DNA of 17,293 bases, from contig DASRJX010000145.1 in assembly GCA_035649235.1 (NCBI GenBank), positions 1 through 17,293 on the forward strand, written 5' to 3'. This document shows, in pieces, positions 14,235 to 17,293 of the stretch. The position numbers and the translations under genes were made by a program. A model generated the notes under the pieces. It did no database searches and was not told the origin of the DNA. It saw only the letters and a list, made by a program, of their open reading frames with translations. Source of the DNA: DASRJX01 sp035649235. GTDB taxonomy: Bacteria; Acidobacteriota; Polarisedimenticolia; Gp22-AA2. The stretch's first letter is position 1; each line of letters starts with the position of its first letter.

Positions 14235-14334
14235 CAGCTCCGCAGCTGGACGACGATCCCACGCTTCGAGACGCCGGGGGTGCACCCCCGGCGTCTCGAA
14301 CCCGGGAGATCACTCCCGCAGTTGCGGAACTGCG
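14235..14334. repeat. Perfect 36-bp palindrome flanked by mirrored mini-hairpins
   Basis: Bases 14265-14300 are a perfect palindrome (18-base arms, centre GTGCAC). On each side sits a small hairpin: CAGCT-CCGC-AGCTG at 14235-14248 and CGCAGTT-GCGG-AACTGCG at 14317-14334. The two are inverted copies of each other (12 of 14 bases), and the two differences change both partners of one stem pair, so the hairpin is kept. The bases between palindrome and mini-hairpins are also partly complementary. The whole lies just upstream of the ETF-QO promoter. Together with the element at 14033-14186 it fills the non-coding stretch between tRNA-Sec and ETF-QO, in which I see no gene. Confidence 0.75.
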
Positions 14335-14348
14335 GAGAGTCACGTGCG

Positions 14349-14354
14349 TATAAT
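14349..14354 (+). promoter_or_regulatory. Consensus -10 element (TATAAT) before the ETF-QO gene
   Basis: TATAAT matches consensus exactly. Its -35 region would fall within or next to the mini-hairpin at 14317-14334; TTGCGG at 14322-14327 is the closest -35 but at 21 bases spacing, which is long. The predicted start near 14361 leaves a 15-base leader with GGAGA before the ATG. Confidence 0.6.
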
Positions 14355-14375
14355 GGCGCCTTCGCGGAGAGCGCG

Positions 14376-16055
14376 ATGTCCGAGCGCGAGACCCTGGATG
14401 TCGACGTCCTGTTCGTCGGCGGCGGGCCCGCCGGCCTGGCGGGCGCCATCCGCCTGCGCCAGCTCCTGCGCCAGCACAACGAGAGTGCGGCGCGGGAGGG
14501 GAGGAAACCGCTCGAGCTGTCGATCGCCCTCCTCGAGAAGGGGCGTGAGATCGGCTCGCACGCTCTCTCGGGGGCCGTCCTCGATCCGCGCGGACTGCGC
14601 GAGCTCTATCCCGACTTCGAGGCGCTCGGTTGCCCGCTCGAGTCGAAGGTGGTTGACGACTCGGTCTGGTTCCTGACGCCCCGCCGGCGGTTCGCGCTTC
14701 CGATCGTGCCCCCGCCGTTGCGCAACCACGGCAACTACGTCGCCTCCCTCGGTAAGCTGGTCCGCTGGCTCGCGGCGCGCGCGGAGGCGGAGGGCGTCGA
14801 CCTGTTCCCCGGCTTCGCCGCGATGGAGCCGCTCCTCGAGGGGGATCGGCTCGTCGGGGTGCGGACCGGGGACCGGGGCGTCGACAGGAACGGGTCGCGG
14901 AAGGCCAACTTCGAGCCCGGGATCGACGTCCGCGCCAGGATCACGGTCCTCGCCGAGGGCCCGCGGGGGACGCTGACGAAGGTGCTGGTGAGCCGCCTCG
15001 GCCTCGATCGCGGGCGGCAGCCCCAGGTCTATGCCATCGGCATCAAGGAGATCTGGCAGTGCCCGAAGGATTCGCTGCCGGCGGGCCGCGTCATCCACAC
15101 CATGGGCTGGCCCCTGGACAGCAGCACGTTCGGCGGCTCCTTCATCTACAGCATGGGATCCGACGTGCTCGACATCGGCCTGTGCGTGGGGCTCGACTAC
15201 CGGGATCCGAAGCTGGACCCGCACCGCCTGTTCCAGCGGCTCAAGACGCATCCGGCGATCCAGGAGATGCTGCGTGGAGCGAAGCTTCTGGCCTACGGGG
15301 CGAAGGCGATCCCGGAGGGCGGCTGGTACGCCATGCCGCGTCCCTACCTGTCCGGCGGCCTCATCGCGGGGGACGCGGCCTCGATGCTGAACCCCATGCG
15401 CCTGAAGGGCATCCACACCGGCATGAAGTCGGGACTGCTGGCGGCGGAGACGATCCTCGAAGCGATCCTGGCGGACGACGTGTCGGCCCGCTTCCTGTCG
15501 CGCTACGAGGAGCGCTTCCGGGCGTCCTGGGCCGGGGAGGAGCTGCGCCGGGTGCGCAACTTCCACGCCGGCTTCGCCGGCGGCCTGTACGCCGGACTGT
15601 TCCACAGCGCCCTGCAGATGGCCACCGGCGGCCGCGGCCTCGTCGATCCGATGCCGTCCCATCCCGGGCACGAGCGCCTGGAGGTCCTGTCGTCCCGTCC
15701 GGGGGCGGCGGAGCCGGCGGACGGCGGCCGGCCGGACGGCGTCCTGACCTTCGACCGGTTGACCGGCGTGTTCCATTCGGGCACGCGGCACGACGAGGAT
15801 CAGCCGGTTCACCTCAGGGTGGCCGACACCAACCTCTGCGAGACCCGCTGCGCCGTCGAATTCGACAACCCGTGCCAGCGCTTCTGTCCCGCAGCGGTGT
15901 ATGAGATGGTCCCGAAGGAGGGCGGCGGCCGGCGGCTGCAGATCAACGCCAGCAACTGCGTGCACTGCAAGACGTGCGACATCATGGACCCGTACCAGAT
16001 CATCACGTGGGTCCCGCCGGAAGGTGGCGGCGGTCCGGACTACGTGAGCCTCTAG
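14376..16055 (+). CDS. etfQO: Electron transfer flavoprotein-ubiquinone oxidoreductase
   Basis: 559 residues, the full length of the bacterial enzyme. It passes electrons from reduced ETF, charged by acyl-CoA and similar dehydrogenases, into the membrane quinone pool. The FAD-binding GGGPAG is at residues 15-20, followed by EKGREIGSHALSGAVLDP, a signature of the family. IAGDAASMLNPMRLKGIHTG is the second FAD contact region. The C-terminal [4Fe-4S] domain has C504 followed by C528, C531 and C534 (CVHCKTC), the spacing seen in the mitochondrial protein, and ends DIMDPYQIITWVPPEGGGGP. The ATG at 14376 has GGAGA in front; the longer open frame from 14193 runs through the palindrome and is rejected. 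No etfA/etfB genes are in the window, so its partner is encoded elsewhere. Confidence 0.97.
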   Translation: MSERETLDVDVLFVGGGPAGLAGAIRLRQLLRQHNESAAREGRKPLELSIALLEKGREIGSHALSGAVLDPRGLRELYPDFEALGCPLESKVVDDSVWFLTPRRRFALPIVPPPLRNHGNYVASLGKLVRWLAARAEAEGVDLFPGFAAMEPLLEGDRLVGVRTGDRGVDRNGSRKANFEPGIDVRARITVLAEGPRGTLTKVLVSRLGLDRGRQPQVYAIGIKEIWQCPKDSLPAGRVIHTMGWPLDSSTFGGSFIYSMGSDVLDIGLCVGLDYRDPKLDPHRLFQRLKTHPAIQEMLRGAKLLAYGAKAIPEGGWYAMPRPYLSGGLIAGDAASMLNPMRLKGIHTGMKSGLLAAETILEAILADDVSARFLSRYEERFRASWAGEELRRVRNFHAGFAGGLYAGLFHSALQMATGGRGLVDPMPSHPGHERLEVLSSRPGAAEPADGGRPDGVLTFDRLTGVFHSGTRHDEDQPVHLRVADTNLCETRCAVEFDNPCQRFCPAAVYEMVPKEGGGRRLQINASNCVHCKTCDIMDPYQIITWVPPEGGGGPDYVSL

Positions 16056-16069
16056 CATGACCCTCTAGG

Positions 16070-17140
16070 ATGTGGGCCGCCGACATCCCGCTGCACCTCG
16101 TCCTGGCCTTCCTGCTGGTGGCGGGGAACGCGTACTTCGTGGCGGCGGAGTTCGCCATCGTCAAGGTGCGGGCCACCCGCCTGGAGGAGATGGCGGGGAA
16201 GGGCCTGCCCGGCTCCGCCCTGGCGCGCGAGATCGTGTCGCGGCTGGACGAGTACCTGTCGGCCTGCCAGCTCGGGATCACGATGGTCAGCCTGGGGCTG
16301 GGGTGGATCGGCGAGCCGGCCTTCGCCCGCCTGTTCGAGCCGGCGCTCGCCGGTCTCGGCGCGCTGGCGGCGCCGACGGCGCACACCGCGGCGCTCGCCG
16401 CCGCCTTCGCCACCATCACCATCCTGCACATCATCCTCGGCGAGCTGGTCCCGAAGTCCCTCGCCATCCGCCGGCCCGGCCTGATCGTCCGGCTGACGGC
16501 GCCGCCGCTGAAGCTCTACCACACGGTCTTCTATCCGGCGCTGTGGGTGCTCAACACCAGCGCCAACGGCATCCTCCGGCTCTTCGGCATGCGCCAGTCG
16601 CACGAGAGCGGCATCTCGGAGGTCGAGCTGCGGATCCTGTTCGCGGAGTCGTTCAAGAAGGGCGTCATCACCTCGAGCGAGGCTGAGATCATGGACCGGG
16701 CCACGCGCTTCTCGGACCGCACGGCGCGCGACGTGATGGTGCCGCTGGAGAAGGTCACAACCTGGTCGCTGGCGCGGACCGTGGAGCAGAACCTGGCCCT
16801 GGTGCGGGACGAGAGGCACACCCGTTACCCCGTGCACGACCCGGAGCGCGGCGACCTGGTCGGTGTCATCAACATCAAGACGCTGGCGCTCTTGAGCGCG
16901 GAGCAGGCCGTCCTCACGCGGGTGTCGGACGTGGTCAAGGATCTGCTGCGGGTCCCGGCGGACCGGAGGATCGACGCGGTCCTGGCGCAGATGCGCCGCC
17001 GCCGGCAGCACATGGCGGCCGTCGTGGGAGCGGAGGGGAAGGCCGTCGGGATCCTGACGATGGAGGACATCATCGAGGAAATCTTCGGCGAGATCGAGGA
17101 CGAATTCGACACGGAACCGGCCTCGCGCACCGTGAAGTGA
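16070..17140 (+). CDS. CNNM-CBS membrane protein (hemolysin C / CorC-like), short form
   Basis: 356 residues. Residues about 1-190 are a CNNM (DUF21) transmembrane domain with the usual NAYFVAAEFAIVKVRATRLEE and SACQLGITMVSLGLGWIGEP motifs and the ILGELVPKSLAIRRP segment. Residues about 215-340 hold two CBS domains (RDVMVPLEKV, then ILTMEDIIEEIFGEIEDEF). Relatives are implicated in magnesium or cobalt efflux, and the CBS pair senses Mg-ATP. Most family members continue for 80 or so residues as a CorC_HlyC domain; here the protein stops right after the second CBS. The start is 14 bases after the ETF-QO stop, so the two genes are probably cotranscribed; the ribosome binding site is weak (TCTAGG). 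Confidence 0.92.
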   Translation: MWAADIPLHLVLAFLLVAGNAYFVAAEFAIVKVRATRLEEMAGKGLPGSALAREIVSRLDEYLSACQLGITMVSLGLGWIGEPAFARLFEPALAGLGALAAPTAHTAALAAAFATITILHIILGELVPKSLAIRRPGLIVRLTAPPLKLYHTVFYPALWVLNTSANGILRLFGMRQSHESGISEVELRILFAESFKKGVITSSEAEIMDRATRFSDRTARDVMVPLEKVTTWSLARTVEQNLALVRDERHTRYPVHDPERGDLVGVINIKTLALLSAEQAVLTRVSDVVKDLLRVPADRRIDAVLAQMRRRRQHMAAVVGAEGKAVGILTMEDIIEEIFGEIEDEFDTEPASRTVK

Positions 17141-17145
17141 AAACG

Positions 17146-17165
17146 GGCGCCGCTCGGGCGGCGCC
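17146..17165. terminator. GC-rich hairpin between the CNNM-CBS gene and the last gene
   Basis: GGCGCCGC (17146-17153) pairs perfectly with GCGGCGCC (17158-17165) around TCGG, an 8-bp stem. On the plus strand it is followed by GGGGAGA, not by T residues, so it is a poor plus-strand terminator. On the minus strand it is followed by CGTTTTC, which is better. It may only be an intergenic mRNA hairpin that protects or separates the two messages. Confidence 0.4.
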
Positions 17166-17177
17166 GGGGAGACGACC

Positions 17178-17293
17178 ATGCCCCTTTTTGGAGCCTTCGC
17201 CCTCGCGGCCGCCCTGGCCGCGGTGCCGGACGCCGAAATCGAAGCCGCCACCCGGGCTCTCACCGCGCGGCTCGTCGAGACGCGGCGCGACCT
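17178..17293 (+). CDS. Start of an exported protein, cut by the window end
   Basis: Only the first 38 codons are visible. The ATG at 17178 is preceded by GGGGAGA at 17166-17172. Residues 1-16 (MPLFGAFALAAALAAV) are a signal-peptide-like hydrophobic start without basic residues, followed by a helical, Ala- and Glu-rich stretch (DAEIEAATRALTARLVETRR). The frame is open to the edge. The function cannot be told. Confidence 0.6.
   Translation, partial: MPLFGAFALAAALAAVPDAEIEAATRALTARLVETRRD

Noticed and set aside
14033..14334. CRISPR array
   Set aside because: The repeats are inverted and single, not regularly spaced direct repeats, and no cas gene is present.
14193..14375. N-terminal extension of ETF-QO through the palindrome region
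   Set aside because: The added residues have no counterpart in the family, and the ATG at 14376 has its own ribosome site and a TATAAT upstream.

Overview
This is a GC-rich bacterial chromosomal window with tightly packed genes on both strands. It contains 16 protein-coding genes, two of them cut by the window ends, and one tRNA gene. The mix suggests a soil or sediment bacterium of the Acidobacteriota type or a similar Gram-negative group. That mix includes a FG-GAP/ASPIC-UnbV exported protein beside a TPR protein, several lipoproteins, a multihaem c-type cytochrome, an ETF-ubiquinone oxidoreductase and a selenocysteine tRNA. The taxonomic placement is inference from gene content only. I see no phage, insertion sequence, CRISPR or plasmid gene.

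Layout. Bases 3-341 (+) are the end of a HAD phosphatase. Bases 307-3485 (-) are a two-gene operon: a lipoprotein with two redoxin-like domains and four CxxCH haem sites, then an exported YtcJ-type amidohydrolase joined by a TGATG overlap. A strong promoter (TTGACC-18-TATACT) sits just before it. Bases 3682-6084 (+) hold a small Rieske ferredoxin, a secreted protein of unknown function and a membrane-anchored SGNH/GDSL hydrolase. Bases 6026-8999 (-) hold a TPR protein followed by a FG-GAP/UnbV protein whose start overlaps the TPR stop. Bases 9071-10098 (-) hold a HAMP-only membrane protein and a cold-shock protein. Bases 10206-13558 (+) hold a LysE-type exporter, an M49-like metallopeptidase and a GNAT acetyltransferase. 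Bases 13563-13980 (-) hold tRNA-Sec and a small coiled-coil membrane protein. Bases 14021-14348 are non-coding and rich in inverted repeats. Bases 14376-17293 (+) hold ETF-QO, a CNNM/CBS transporter-like protein and the start of another exported protein.

The points most worth following are these. The cold-shock gene has a good promoter (TTGACG-17-TACAAT), and between it and the ribosome binding site lies a textbook intrinsic terminator, so the gene looks controlled by conditional termination in its leader. The stretch between tRNA-Sec and ETF-QO carries a 26-bp inverted repeat and a perfect 36-bp palindrome. The palindrome is flanked by mirrored mini-hairpins that differ by compensatory changes. 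The redoxin-redoxin-tetrahaem fusion is an unusual architecture with the catalytic cysteines mostly lost. The M49-like enzyme has a five-residue HExxH zinc motif instead of the classical six-residue one. I found no plausible selenoprotein in the window to go with the tRNA-Sec.
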